Below are positions 51,297-61,097 of a DNA stretch of 64,000 nucleotides, in pieces; within the stretch, counting starts at the first letter, position 1, and the number at the start of each line of letters is the position of its first letter. This stretch comes from Gardnerella vaginalis 1500E. Its GTDB lineage: Bacteria; Actinomycetota; Actinomycetes; Actinomycetales; Bifidobacteriaceae. The notes beneath the pieces are model-generated. The model was not told the DNA's origin, ran no database searches, and was given only the letters and a program-made list of their open reading frames with translations. The position numbers and the translations under genes are program-made. The DNA lies in contig NZ_ADES01000001.1 in NCBI RefSeq assembly GCF_000263595.1, positions 124,001 through 188,000 of the forward strand, read 5' to 3'.

Positions 51297-54284
51297 TTAA
51301 GCTGCAACAGTTAAGGCGTTTGCGGCTTTGCGTCTAGACATAAATCGTAGCACGCATTTTCTAAGCTCGGAAGCTATTAGCACAACCATTGAAAGGCCGA
51401 GGCATTCAAACCATTCATTTAGGCTCAAAGGAACAGTTCCAAATGGCTCGTTCAAGAATGGTATGTAAATTACTGCCAGCTGTAGAAGCACAGAAACTGC
51501 AATAGCGCCCCAAAGCCAACGATTTGCAAACAAACCTACAAATACGCTTTGAGAATCGGAACGAGAAGCTAGTGCGTTCAACATTTGCGCAAACACAAGA
51601 ATTGTGAAGCCCATTGTGCGAGCGTGCGTCATTTGTGCAGCGTGGCTCATAATTCCAACAGAACGGTCAGTAAATAAGCCGCCTGCCAAATGCATATCCA
51701 TGCCAATTAACGTAATAGCAGCCATAATTATTCCGATAAATACAATATCTCCCCACATTCGTCGGTCAATAACGCTATCGGTAAGTTTTCGAGGCTTTCT
51801 ATCCATTACGTCGTCAGTTTGAGGATCAACTCCCATAGCAAGGGCAGGAGCGGCATCCGTAAGCAAATTAATCCACAAAAGCTGAGTTGCAAGAAGTGGA
51901 AGCGTAACGCCTACGGAATTAGGCTGCGTGATGCCGAGAGCTCCAGCGAAAACAACACCACCGAAAACGGTGCAAACTTCACCAACATTGGAGCTGAGCA
52001 GGTAGCGCAAGAATTTACGAATATTGTCGAAAATTCCTCTACCTTCGCGCACAGCCGCAACAATAGTCGAGAAGTTATCGTCTGCAAGAATCATCTTGGC
52101 AGATTCTTTTGTAACTTCCGTGCCAGTAATGCCCATAGCAACACCAATATCGGCAGACTTTACGGCTGGAGCATCGTTTACGCCGTCGCCAGTCATGGCA
52201 ACAATGTTTCCTTGACGCTGCAATGAAGAAACAATAGCAAGCTTGTGCTCAGGAGCAACTCGCGCGTAAACGCTGGTTTTGTTTATTGCTTCATCAAAAG
52301 CAATATTGTCGTCGTCTAGAGAAAGAAGCTCGTCAAGATCGTCTCCAGTAAGCGCGCGCTCGTCTTTGCCAACAATGCCAAGATCTCTAGCAATACGAGT
52401 TGCTGTAAGAGGATGGTCGCCAGTAATCATAACAGTGCGAATTCCGGCACGGTGAGCTTGAGCAACGCTATCTCGAACTTCAATGCGAGGCGGATCAATA
52501 ATTCCAACCATGCCGTTCCAAATTAAATCAGATTCCAAAACGTCGCTCTGCTCAGCAACGTCAGCAATTTGGCCGGCAGCGTTAGAAACCATGCCGTCAA
52601 CTTTCGTTAAACTATCAACGCCAAGCGGACGGTACGCCATGCCAAGAGTTCGGTAAGCTTCCCCAGAAAGGCGCTCGACAGTAGCCAAAATATCTTCGCG
52701 ATCGCCATCAGTAAGTGGACGTACAGCGCCAGCTACTGCAATTCGAGTGCAGTAAGAAAGAAGCACATCCGGAGCACCTTTAGCGCAAACAATAAGATTT
52801 CCAGAATCTGAACCATCTTTTACTACTACAGACATGCGTTTGCGCTCAGAAGTAAACGGAACTTCAGCAACACGAGTTAAGTGAGCATAACGCTTATCTG
52901 CCTTTGTTTTACGCGCTGCAACAACAATAGAAACTTCTGTAGGGTCTCCAACTGGCTGCCAGCTTTTAGTAGATTCGTCGTAATGAAGATCTCCATCGTT
53001 AGCCAAATAGCCGGAACCTAAAGCTCCTAACACTTCTGTCGCAAGATTTTGAGGAACAGCAAGATCTGCATCTGCAGAATCAAGAAGAACCATTCGGCCT
53101 TCTGGCTTATAACCACTGCCAGTAAGCTGCACTTCGCCACTAGGAGTAATTACGCGCTCAACGGTCATTTCGTTACGAGTTAATGTGCCTGTTTTATCGG
53201 AACAAATAACAGAAGCGGAACCAAGCGTTTCTACAGAAGAAAGCTTTTTCACAACCGCATGATGCTTAACCATGCGCTGCACGCCAAGAGCAAGCACAAC
53301 AGTCAAAATAGCAGCTAAGCCTTCTGGAACTGCAGCAACAGCAAGAGAAACGGAAAGAAGAAGTGAATCAATAATATCCTGAATACTATGGAAGCCTTCT
53401 AGCAGCCACATTGAGGCAAGAACAACAGCCGCAATAATGCATACAGCAATACCAAGAACCTTAGAAACTCTTACCATCTCGCGCTCAAGAGGAGTGGATT
53501 CTTCGTCCGACTTGGAAAGCATATCCGCAATTTTTCCAACCTGCGTGCTCATGCCGGTTGAAGTTACAATAGCGCGACCAGTTCCTTGAGTTACAGCAGT
53601 GCCGTTGAAAACCATGTTTGTGCGGTCGCCCAAAGCTTTTGCGGATTGCAAAGTATCGGGGCGCTTGCTTACAGCAACCGATTCGCCAGTAAGACTTGCT
53701 TCGGCAACACGCAAAGATGCTGCAGCAATTAAACGACCGTCAGCAGAAACAGCATCGCCCTCACCAAGAACAAGAATATCGCCAGGAACTACCTCGGTAG
53801 TATCGATGCGTATAACGCGCCCATCTCGCAAAACCGAAGTTTGAGGCGCGCTCATTCTAGCTAAAGCTTCAACCGCTTCCTCCGCGCGCGACTCTTGAAT
53901 AAATCCAAGAACAGCATTTGCAATCAAAATTATGATAATAACAATGGAATCAAACGGTAGAATTTCTCCGCCGCTGTTACCTTTATGCTGCGCTCTTTCC
54001 ACGAACCAAGCAATTGCAGAAATAATAGTAGCTGCAATCAGCAAGTAAACAAGTGGATCTTTGAACTGTTCAAGGAATCGCTTCCATGCAGGCGTTTTTT
54101 CGGATGCAGCAAGCGCGTTCGGACCGAATTGTGCAAGTCGTTTAGATGCTTCTTCGGAACTTAAGCCGCAAGTTACGTCTACGTGTAAAGCAAGGGATAC
54201 TTGCTGAACGTTTTGCAATGAAGGATCCTGATTATTGGCATCAGAGGCCTTGCGTTTGGATTGATCAAGAGCGTGATCAACCAT
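51297..54284 (-). CDS. P2A-type cation (Ca2+-like) transporting ATPase
   Basis: A 995-residue P-type ATPase. The N-terminal cation-ATPase domain has GLSSEEASKRLAQFGPN. The actuator motif is TGES (199-202), the M4 ion-site motif is PEGL (320-323) and the phosphorylation site is Asp363 in CSDKTGTLTRN. The hinge is TGDGVNDAPAVK, and ten helices include a C-terminal block of six. The M4 and M6 segments (NLLTDAAPALAMGVDP) fit calcium or manganese pumps of the SERCA/PMR1 type. The ion is inferred. It is transcribed on its own. Confidence 0.92.
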   Translation of the reverse strand: MVDHALDQSKRKASDANNQDPSLQNVQQVSLALHVDVTCGLSSEEASKRLAQFGPNALAASEKTPAWKRFLEQFKDPLVYLLIAATIISAIAWFVERAQHKGNSGGEILPFDSIVIIIILIANAVLGFIQESRAEEAVEALARMSAPQTSVLRDGRVIRIDTTEVVPGDILVLGEGDAVSADGRLIAAASLRVAEASLTGESVAVSKRPDTLQSAKALGDRTNMVFNGTAVTQGTGRAIVTSTGMSTQVGKIADMLSKSDEESTPLEREMVRVSKVLGIAVCIIAAVVLASMWLLEGFHSIQDIIDSLLLSVSLAVAAVPEGLAAILTVVLALGVQRMVKHHAVVKKLSSVETLGSASVICSDKTGTLTRNEMTVERVITPSGEVQLTGSGYKPEGRMVLLDSADADLAVPQNLATEVLGALGSGYLANDGDLHYDESTKSWQPVGDPTEVSIVVAARKTKADKRYAHLTRVAEVPFTSERKRMSVVVKDGSDSGNLIVCAKGAPDVLLSYCTRIAVAGAVRPLTDGDREDILATVERLSGEAYRTLGMAYRPLGVDSLTKVDGMVSNAAGQIADVAEQSDVLESDLIWNGMVGIIDPPRIEVRDSVAQAHRAGIRTVMITGDHPLTATRIARDLGIVGKDERALTGDDLDELLSLDDDNIAFDEAINKTSVYARVAPEHKLAIVSSLQRQGNIVAMTGDGVNDAPAVKSADIGVAMGITGTEVTKESAKMILADDNFSTIVAAVREGRGIFDNIRKFLRYLLSSNVGEVCTVFGGVVFAGALGITQPNSVGVTLPLLATQLLWINLLTDAAPALAMGVDPQTDDVMDRKPRKLTDSVIDRRMWGDIVFIGIIMAAITLIGMDMHLAGGLFTDRSVGIMSHAAQMTHARTMGFTILVFAQMLNALASRSDSQSVFVGLFANRWLWGAIAVSVLLQLAVIYIPFLNEPFGTVPLSLNEWFECLGLSMVVLIASELRKCVLRFMSRRKAANALTVAA

Positions 54285-54589
54285 GTTTTCCCCCTTGGGA
54301 GCGCCGCGGAGTAGTCAATAATCGCAACGCGAACGCTATTTTGTACGTTCAGCACTGTAACTATTGCGCGGTTGTGGAATATTGCGTCACTTTTAAAAAG
54401 CAGTTATTCGCACTTTTCTAAAAGCTTCCTGCAATAAATAAGTACCGTTCTATTATGTCATATAACGCGCCAATAAGTGCGCGAACCTAAAAAGAAGTAT
54501 GTAAAATTAATAAAATTTATTGATATTTATTAAAAGTTAATGCTGCTTATTGCAAACTCAATGCCTCGGGGGCATGTGAGAATAGAGGT
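54285..54589. other. Intergenic region between divergent ATPase and rlmB genes
   Basis: The 305 bases are AT-rich and should hold both promoters. A short hairpin (ATGCC, then GGCAT, at about 54562-54575) lies close to the rlmB ribosome-binding site. I see no other RNA gene, repeat or open frame that I can support. Confidence 0.5.
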
Positions 54590-55585
54590 ATGACTACGAA
54601 AAAAGGACCGACCAAGGGGTCGGGTGGAAAACATCGCAATGCATTGCGAGGCAAAGGGCCTACGCCAAAGGCTGAAGATCGCGTATATCATAAGGCTTAT
54701 TTCGCTAAGAAAGCTGCGATAAAGCGCACTTTCGCTGATCCGCGTTTAGCTGCAAGGCGAAGGGTGGATAAGTTCGCTTCTGATTCGGATGAGTTGGTTA
54801 TTGGCCGTAATGCTGTTCTTGAAGCTCTTAGAGTTGGAGTTCCAAGTTTACAGTTGTACGTTGCAAGCCGAATCGAACATGATGATCGCACTCGCGAAAT
54901 TGTAAAACTTGCTGGAGTTAAGGGTTTGCGTCTGCTGGAAGCTGACCGCTTGGAAATGGATAGAATTGCGCGTTCTAGCAACCATCAGGGCATTATTTTG
55001 AAAGTGCAGCCTTACCAGTATTACTCTTTGCAGGAATTGGTTGAACGTGCAGAAAAGAAGTCTCGCGCAATGGAAGCTGCTGATTCTGCTGCTGCTCGAA
55101 TTAATGCTCGTCCTCTGTTTATTGCTTTAGATGGTGTGACGGATCCGCAAAATTTGGGTGCTGTTATTCGTTCTGCTGCAGCATTCGGAGCTAACGGCGT
55201 GATTTTGCCTGAGCGTAGAAGTGCTTCCGTAACTGCTGCCGCTTGGAAAGTTTCTGCTGGTGCTGCAGCTCATTTGCCAGTTGCTCGAGTTGTTAATTTG
55301 AATAAGGCTATTCAAGGTTTGCGCGAGCGCGGCTGGTATGCGATTGGTCTTGATGGCGGCGGCGATAAGCTCGTTGGTGAAACTGGCTTTGAAACTGATC
55401 CGCTGGTTGTGGTTCTTGGCTCTGAAGGTAAGGGCATGAGCAGACTAACTCGTGAAGTTTGTGATGCTATTGCTGGAATCCCAATTTCTAACGCAGTTGA
55501 GTCACTTAACGCCTCGGTTGCGGCTGGAATCAGCTTGTATGCTGTGGCTAACGCTCGTCGTTTGGCTGCATTGAATCAAAACTAA
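54590..55585 (+). CDS. rlmB: 23S rRNA (guanosine-2'-O-)-methyltransferase RlmB (TrmH/SpoU family)
   Basis: A 331-residue SPOUT methyltransferase. A basic, disordered N-terminus (1-60) is followed by a substrate-binding domain (VIGRNAVLEALR). The knotted SAM-binding domain has NLGAVIRSAAAFGANGVI, LGSEGKGMSRLTRE and PISNAVESLNASVAAGI. It likely methylates the 2'-O of a 23S rRNA guanosine; a tRNA target cannot be excluded by motif. GAGG precedes the ATG. A terminator follows. Confidence 0.88.
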   Translation: MTTKKGPTKGSGGKHRNALRGKGPTPKAEDRVYHKAYFAKKAAIKRTFADPRLAARRRVDKFASDSDELVIGRNAVLEALRVGVPSLQLYVASRIEHDDRTREIVKLAGVKGLRLLEADRLEMDRIARSSNHQGIILKVQPYQYYSLQELVERAEKKSRAMEAADSAAARINARPLFIALDGVTDPQNLGAVIRSAAAFGANGVILPERRSASVTAAAWKVSAGAAAHLPVARVVNLNKAIQGLRERGWYAIGLDGGGDKLVGETGFETDPLVVVLGSEGKGMSRLTREVCDAIAGIPISNAVESLNASVAAGISLYAVANARRLAALNQN

Positions 55586-55601
55586 AAAAATTTCAAACTT
55601 T

Positions 55602-55645
55602 AAAATCACGCTTGCACTGTATTGTTACGGTGTTAGCGTGATTTT
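55602..55645 (+). terminator. rlmB terminator
   Basis: A perfect 11-bp stem (AAAATCACGCT, then AGCGTGATTTT) with further inner pairing is followed by ATTTGG. Confidence 0.85.
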
Positions 55646-55716
55646 ATTTGGTTGGGGCTTTTATTTGCTGAAGTTTAGTACTGACGCAATTTTGAAAGAA
55701 ATAATTAAATAGAAAT

Positions 55717-57423
55717 ATGCATATTAGTGAAAATACTATAGAAGAAAATAAAACATTTATGAACGAAAATACTATTACGAATACGAGTACTGCAAATACA
55801 AATACTCCGAAAACAACAAATAAACTATGGATTGTAAAGCATGCGCGCGCGCTTAGTTTTATTGCATACATGGCTGTTGTTGCAGTAGTTATGTACTTCC
55901 ATGAACCGTGGTTTGACGAAGCGCAGAGTTGGCTTATTGCGCGTGATTCTTCGTTTGCTGATTTGTTAACTCTTCGTCCGCATTACGAAGGGCATCCGCC
56001 ACTTTGGACGCTTCTTCTTTCAATCCCTGCAAAAACAGGTGTTCCGTACGAAATTGGTCTTAAAGGCGTGCAGTTTTTGTGCGCTGCTCTTCTAGGAGGA
56101 TGGCTGATTTTCCGCGCTCCTTTTAATCGCCTTACTATTGCGCTTCTGCCATTTACTTATTTTATTTGCTTCCAATACGGAGTTACTGCACGCCCTTACG
56201 CATTGCTATGTGTTTCTTTGCTAATGGTTGCACATTATTGGAAATATGCGGATTCTAAGCCATCTAATACTTGGAAACTTGTGCTAAGTCTTGTGTTAAT
56301 GTGTGCGATTAGCTCTTATGGAATTGCTATTGCTGCAGGTTTTGCCTTGGCTTGGGTTGTGCGAAGCGTACAGATAGCTGGAATTAAGAATGCTGTTTGT
56401 GAAATATTTTCTAATATAAATCGTTTGCTTGGTTGGATTTTACTTGCTTTTGTTGGTTTTGCAAGCATTGCCTGCATTTGGCCTGCTGCTAATGCATTTG
56501 GTTCTCGCGCAACTTTTAGCGGAAATTCTCATCTTATTCAATTCTTGTATTTTATTTTCGTAGTTCCGTCAGAAAGCATGTTTACAGCATTCGCTGGAGA
56601 CGTTTCTTTGAGAAGAATGTCTTTAGGAATATTGCCAACTATTATTTGCGTTCTTATTTCAATACTGATTTGGGCTTTTGCTATTTGTATTGCAAAACGT
56701 AGGAAAATGTTGGTATCTCTTATTCTTCCTTATTTGACTTTTGCTATTATTGCAACGCAATATTTTACTTTGCATCATGCAGGAATCGTATTCGTATTCT
56801 TTATTGCGCAACTGTGGATGTGTGTTGCTAATAAGCCGCTTAATTTTGATATTACGCTTGCAAATAAGTTAAGTAATAAGTGTGCATTTACTCAATCTAT
56901 TATTGTTATTTTGTTGGCGCCAAGTTTGATTTGGAATATATTTGCTTGCGTTAATGATATTAGATTCGACTACTCAGGTTCTCGCGCTCTTGCGCAATTC
57001 ATTCAGAGAAATCACGCAGAAAATAAGCGTTTTGTAACATCTTGGCTTCATAAAGAAGAAAAATTAGATAGTAACGGTAATACTATTTCTCCAGAATTTG
57101 AAGATGTTCACCAGTATTCTTGGCAGCTTATTACAGCAAACCCTTATTTTGCGAAGAATCTTATTGATTGCAGTTATAAAAACAGTTCGTTTATTACTAA
57201 TGAACGTCCTTCTGAGTCTCAAGCGTGGGGTGAAATATCAGCTTGCAAGGCTAAAAAAGAACCTCAATTCTTTGTAACCGAATCAAGCGAACCGTGGTAC
57301 TACTTTGTTGCATTGGACTACAATATTGAGCATTACACGGCGCATGTTATTGCTAAAACTAAATCCTCTTTCAAATCGAATGTTTCCGAAGGAACAGTAA
57401 CTGTATACGAGCGCAAAAAGTAG
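55717..57423 (+). CDS. GT-C-type membrane glycosyltransferase-like protein
   Basis: A 568-residue protein with about ten to twelve helices and a C-terminal soluble domain. The first extracytoplasmic loop has HEPWFDEAQSWLIARD, an acidic motif typical of GT-C enzymes (PMT/ArnT-like), and HYEGHPPLWTLLLSIP follows, as in GT39-like proteins. Such enzymes transfer sugars from polyprenyl phosphates to proteins, lipids or polysaccharides; donor and acceptor are unknown. The N-terminal 35 residues are Asn/Thr-rich and disordered. The ATG at 55717 has a poor ribosome-binding site; an ATG at 55759 is an alternative. Confidence 0.78.
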   Translation: MHISENTIEENKTFMNENTITNTSTANTNTPKTTNKLWIVKHARALSFIAYMAVVAVVMYFHEPWFDEAQSWLIARDSSFADLLTLRPHYEGHPPLWTLLLSIPAKTGVPYEIGLKGVQFLCAALLGGWLIFRAPFNRLTIALLPFTYFICFQYGVTARPYALLCVSLLMVAHYWKYADSKPSNTWKLVLSLVLMCAISSYGIAIAAGFALAWVVRSVQIAGIKNAVCEIFSNINRLLGWILLAFVGFASIACIWPAANAFGSRATFSGNSHLIQFLYFIFVVPSESMFTAFAGDVSLRRMSLGILPTIICVLISILIWAFAICIAKRRKMLVSLILPYLTFAIIATQYFTLHHAGIVFVFFIAQLWMCVANKPLNFDITLANKLSNKCAFTQSIIVILLAPSLIWNIFACVNDIRFDYSGSRALAQFIQRNHAENKRFVTSWLHKEEKLDSNGNTISPEFEDVHQYSWQLITANPYFAKNLIDCSYKNSSFITNERPSESQAWGEISACKAKKEPQFFVTESSEPWYYFVALDYNIEHYTAHVIAKTKSSFKSNVSEGTVTVYERKK

Positions 57424-57439
57424 CGTGAATAAATAAACA

Positions 57440-57494
57440 AATACGCCCCAATTGCAAGATAATCGCAAGATGCATCTTACTGTTGGGGCGTATT
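57440..57494. terminator. Bidirectional terminator between GT-C and HtrA genes
   Basis: A 12-bp perfect stem (AATACGCCCCAA, then TTGGGGCGTATT) encloses an inner AAGATGCATCTT palindrome. It is flanked by A/T-rich DNA and lies between convergent genes. Confidence 0.87.
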
Positions 57495-57530
57495 TATTAT
57501 GGCCTTAAATACTTGCAGGCGTTATTTAAT

Positions 57531-59348
57531 TTACCAGAATCCGAACGGATCAAAGATACCGCCGTCATCTCCATCACTATCGTCACGCTGCTGTAAATCG
57601 TCGTCGTCATCGTCATTGGACTTTTTACCACGATTTCGAGAGTTCTTTTTATCTTTCTTCAGCGTCTTTTCTTTACGATTAATTCCGCTAACAGCAGCTT
57701 CTTCTTGGTCGAACGTAACAGTCAATTTAAGAGTATTTCCTCCGCGAACTACAGTAAGTGTAGCTTTATTGTTAAACGCTGTTGCGCGAACGTACCCAAG
57801 TAGAGCGTAATTATTAGCAACAGGTTTATCGTCAAACGCCACAATGGTGTCTCCAGCTTTAAGGCCTGCTTCAGCTGCCGGAGTTCCTTGATTTACAGAA
57901 ACAATTTGAGCGCCGCCGCGAGTAATACCATTTGATTCCACGGCAACACTTTTAATCATAATTCCCAAAGCAACGTGCTTAACAGAACCATTTTTAATAA
58001 TTTCTGAAACTACTCGCTTCACCAAGTTTGCCGGTATTGCAAAACCAATACCAATCGAGCCTGCTGTTCCGCCTTGAGTAGAGGTGGCTGCAATAGAAGA
58101 GTTTATGCCAATAATTTGGCCTGCTGCATTAAAAGTTGGGCCGCCAGAATTTCCTGGATTAATAGCGGCATCAATTTGCACAGCATTAGTTACGATTTCT
58201 GAACGGCTTTGATCGTCCATAACAGATACAGGACGATTTAATGCTGAAACAATACCTGTTGTAGCAGTATCGTCGTAACCTAGCGGGTTGCCAATAGCCA
58301 TAACTGCTTCACCAACCGCCAGCAAATCTGAATTTGCAAATTGTGCAGTTTTCAAATTTTTTGGCGGATTATCAATCTTAAGAACAGCCAAATCTGTTGT
58401 TTTATCTGCTCCAACTAAAGTTGCAGAATATATTTGGCCATTAGAAAGAGTAACTTGAATTTGTTTTGCGTCTGCAATTACGTGATTATTAGTAACTGCG
58501 TATCCTTTAGAATCAATTATTACGCCTGAACCTTTGCCCATTCCCTTGGCTAAGCGCGTTTGAATAGAAATTACAGAGCCAGAAACTTGACGAGCTACTC
58601 CACGCCAATCAGGAGATTGTGCGCCTTTAACTATTGCGGTTCCAGGACCAGATGCTTTTGAACCGACGCTTTCTAAGGAGCTTCCTTGTGGAATTGCAAT
58701 AAGTCCTTGCGAAACTACGAAAGTCATTACAACAACACAAACTATTGCTGAAATTACTGCCGATAAAATAGCAATCATAACAGGCGGAGTATTGTTATTT
58801 GCCTGAAGATTGGCAAACTTTTCTCCCTTATTTACTGCGCTTGTTTCGCTGTGGTCTCCTTCATTTGTGCTATTGAACACTGGAGGAAGATTTTGCTGCG
58901 CATTTTGATTAACATTATCGCCATTTGTGTGGCTAGTGTTTTCGTTAGATTCGTATGGATTCCCGAACGCATTAGGAGTATTTGCTGAAGGGGCATAAGG
59001 ATTTTGTGGCCCAACATATGAGGAAGGTGCCGCATTAGCGTTAGGCATATTCGCATTAGGATAATTTGCGCTAGGTTGGTTTACTACAGGCTGACTTGCT
59101 GTTTCCCTATTGTTCACAGGTCCGTATGCGCCGAACTCTGGCGCAGGACTATAAGCTTGAACATTCTGAGCAGTACGCGGCTGCGAGTTTTGTTGCGGCT
59201 GTGTGTTCTGCGAATCCTGCTGAGCTTGCGCAGCTTGCTGATCCTGCTGATTTTGCGGGCTCTGCGGGCCTTGTTGCTGCGCAATAGCCTCAGTATTTAC
59301 ATTGTTATTGGATTCCTGCTGATTGGTACCATACAAATCGTCAGCCAT
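57531..59348 (-). CDS. HtrA/DegP-like membrane serine protease with PDZ domain
   Basis: A 605-residue S1C protease. Residues 1-185 are a long cytoplasmic, Gln/Asn/Pro-rich disordered region. One helix lies at about 189-213. The trypsin-like domain has the triad His289 (NNHV), Asp319 (TDLAVLKI) and Ser401 (NPGNSGGP). A PDZ domain (about 455-550) has AGLKAGDTIVAFDDKPV. The end is basic, then strongly acidic (DDDDDDLQQRDDSDGDDGG). The protease faces outside the membrane and likely degrades or processes misfolded envelope proteins. AGGAGG before the ATG supports the start. Confidence 0.93.
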   Translation of the reverse strand: MADDLYGTNQQESNNNVNTEAIAQQQGPQSPQNQQDQQAAQAQQDSQNTQPQQNSQPRTAQNVQAYSPAPEFGAYGPVNNRETASQPVVNQPSANYPNANMPNANAAPSSYVGPQNPYAPSANTPNAFGNPYESNENTSHTNGDNVNQNAQQNLPPVFNSTNEGDHSETSAVNKGEKFANLQANNNTPPVMIAILSAVISAIVCVVVMTFVVSQGLIAIPQGSSLESVGSKASGPGTAIVKGAQSPDWRGVARQVSGSVISIQTRLAKGMGKGSGVIIDSKGYAVTNNHVIADAKQIQVTLSNGQIYSATLVGADKTTDLAVLKIDNPPKNLKTAQFANSDLLAVGEAVMAIGNPLGYDDTATTGIVSALNRPVSVMDDQSRSEIVTNAVQIDAAINPGNSGGPTFNAAGQIIGINSSIAATSTQGGTAGSIGIGFAIPANLVKRVVSEIIKNGSVKHVALGIMIKSVAVESNGITRGGAQIVSVNQGTPAAEAGLKAGDTIVAFDDKPVANNYALLGYVRATAFNNKATLTVVRGGNTLKLTVTFDQEEAAVSGINRKEKTLKKDKKNSRNRGKKSNDDDDDDLQQRDDSDGDDGGIFDPFGFW

Positions 59349-59458
59349 TCATCCTCCTTAAAAAAGACTCTTGATACACCATCATAAACCATCTTCTTAT
59401 TTATGCACTATTAAATTTATTTAATGCTATCGTCATGCCTTCTAATAAAGTAAAGGTT

Positions 59459-60760
59459 ATGACAAGTCTTCTTGAACATCCACGCGGAGCTGAGCCTGGG
59501 AAGCCTGGTGACCGCAAAGAATTTTCGTTTACAAACAAAACGCGACTTTCTAATACTGCTGAAGGTAAAGGTCGTGACGGCGCTCGCTACGGGCGCACTG
59601 GCGTAATACACACTCCTCACGGAGATATTCAAACTCCAGCTTTTGTGCCTGTTGCAACTCAAGCTGCAATGAAAGCTGTATTGCCGGAAAGCATTAAAGA
59701 TTTAGGTGCGCAATGCATGCTTTCAAACGCTTTTCACTTGTATGAGCGTCCGGGCGCGGATGTTCTTGATGAGGCTGGCGGTTTAGGAAAGTTTATGAAC
59801 TGGGATAAGCCAACTTTCACAGACTCTGGCGGTTTTCAGGTTCTTTCTTTGGGTGCTGGTTTTAAGAAGACCCTTGCAATGGACGTTACCGGCATGAAGT
59901 CGGACGATGTTATTGCAGCCGGCAAAGAGCGTATGGCTTTTGTTGACGAGGATGGCGTAACTTTTAAGTCTCCTCTTAACGGATCCAAGCACCGTTTTAG
60001 TGCAGAAATTTCTATGGGAATACAGCACAAGCTCGGCGCGGATATTATGTTTGCTTTCGATGAGCTTACAACTTTGATGAATACGCGTCGCTACCAGGAA
60101 GAGTCAGTAGAACGCACTTTCCGCTGGGCTAAGCGTTGTGTTGCAGAGCATCAGCGTTTAACTAAGGAGCGTGTAGGCAAGCCGTATCAAGCGTTATATG
60201 GCGTTGTTCAGGGCGCTAATTATGAGGATTTGCGTAGGCATGCGGCAGAGCAGATTGCTTCTTTAGATTTTGATGGCGTTGGTATTGGTGGCGCTATTGA
60301 GAAGCGAATTATTGGAGATACTTGCGCTTGGATTTGCGATGCTATGCCGGAAAATCGCCCACGCCACGTGCTTGGTATTGCAGCCGTGGATGATATTTTT
60401 GCTTGCGTTGAAAACGGCGGAGATACTTTCGACTGTGTTGCTCCGGCCCGCTGCGGAAGAAACGGAGCAATTTTTACTCGCCATGGGCGTTATAACGTTA
60501 AGCGCGCTGAGTTTAAGCATGATCAGCGTCCGCTTGAAGAAGGCTGCGATTGCTACACTTGCACGCATTATTCCAGAATGTATGTGGATCATTTGCTGCG
60601 CGCTAGTGAAATGAACGGATTTACGCTTGCAACAATTCATAACGAGCGTTTCTTCGTGAAGCTGCTCGACGATATTCGAGCTTCTATTGACGGTGGCTAT
60701 TTTGAAGAGTTCCGTGATGAGACTCTTGCTCATTATTACGAAAACGGTTCAAAAGGATGA
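59459..60760 (+). CDS. tgt: tRNA-guanine (queuine) transglycosylase
   Basis: A 433-residue TIM-barrel enzyme that exchanges the wobble guanine of GUN-anticodon tRNAs for preQ1 or a related base. FTDSGGFQVLSLG holds the catalytic and base-binding aspartate; a second Asp is in DIMFAFDELT. The zinc site is CDCYTC with the following His. The ATG at 59459 follows AAAGG; an in-frame ATG 24 bases upstream has no clear site. The N-terminus (about 35 residues before the barrel) is longer than in E. coli. tRNA-Leu follows. Confidence 0.94.
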   Translation: MTSLLEHPRGAEPGKPGDRKEFSFTNKTRLSNTAEGKGRDGARYGRTGVIHTPHGDIQTPAFVPVATQAAMKAVLPESIKDLGAQCMLSNAFHLYERPGADVLDEAGGLGKFMNWDKPTFTDSGGFQVLSLGAGFKKTLAMDVTGMKSDDVIAAGKERMAFVDEDGVTFKSPLNGSKHRFSAEISMGIQHKLGADIMFAFDELTTLMNTRRYQEESVERTFRWAKRCVAEHQRLTKERVGKPYQALYGVVQGANYEDLRRHAAEQIASLDFDGVGIGGAIEKRIIGDTCAWICDAMPENRPRHVLGIAAVDDIFACVENGGDTFDCVAPARCGRNGAIFTRHGRYNVKRAEFKHDQRPLEEGCDCYTCTHYSRMYVDHLLRASEMNGFTLATIHNERFFVKLLDDIRASIDGGYFEEFRDETLAHYYENGSKG

Positions 60761-60835
60761 GAGTAGTTTTTACCACAAAATGCTAGGCTAAACATTGCGA
60801 ATTTATATCAAATATGATAGCCTTGCACTTTGTAT

Positions 60836-60918
60836 GCGAACGTGGCGGAATGGTAGACGCGCTGTCTTCAGGTGGCAGTGAGCGTATGCTCGTGCGGGTT
60901 CAAGTCCCGCCGTTCGCA
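60836..60918 (+). tRNA. tRNA-Leu (anticodon CAG)
   Basis: An 83-base class II tRNA with a long variable arm. The acceptor stem is GCGAACG with CGTTCGC and the anticodon loop is TTCAGGT (CAG). The T arm has GTTCAAG. CCA is not encoded. A terminator follows. Confidence 0.96.
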
Positions 60919-60924
60919 CTCTTT

Positions 60925-60955
60925 AAGAACGTTGATTTTTCAACGTTCTTTTTTA
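60925..60955 (+). terminator. tRNA-Leu terminator
   Basis: A perfect 11-bp stem (AAGAACGTTGA, then TCAACGTTCTT) has a 4-base T loop and is followed by TTTTATTTTG. Confidence 0.92.
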
Positions 60956-61097
60956 TTTTGTGGCAACGGCTGCAACATCATGTGTAACAATTGTGCAGTT
61001 GCTTAAAAATGTGTGATAGACTGAATAGCGAACGTCGTAAGACGTCATATGTGTTAAAACATTGGTGTTTTAATTTTTACGGTCATGGAGGACTAAA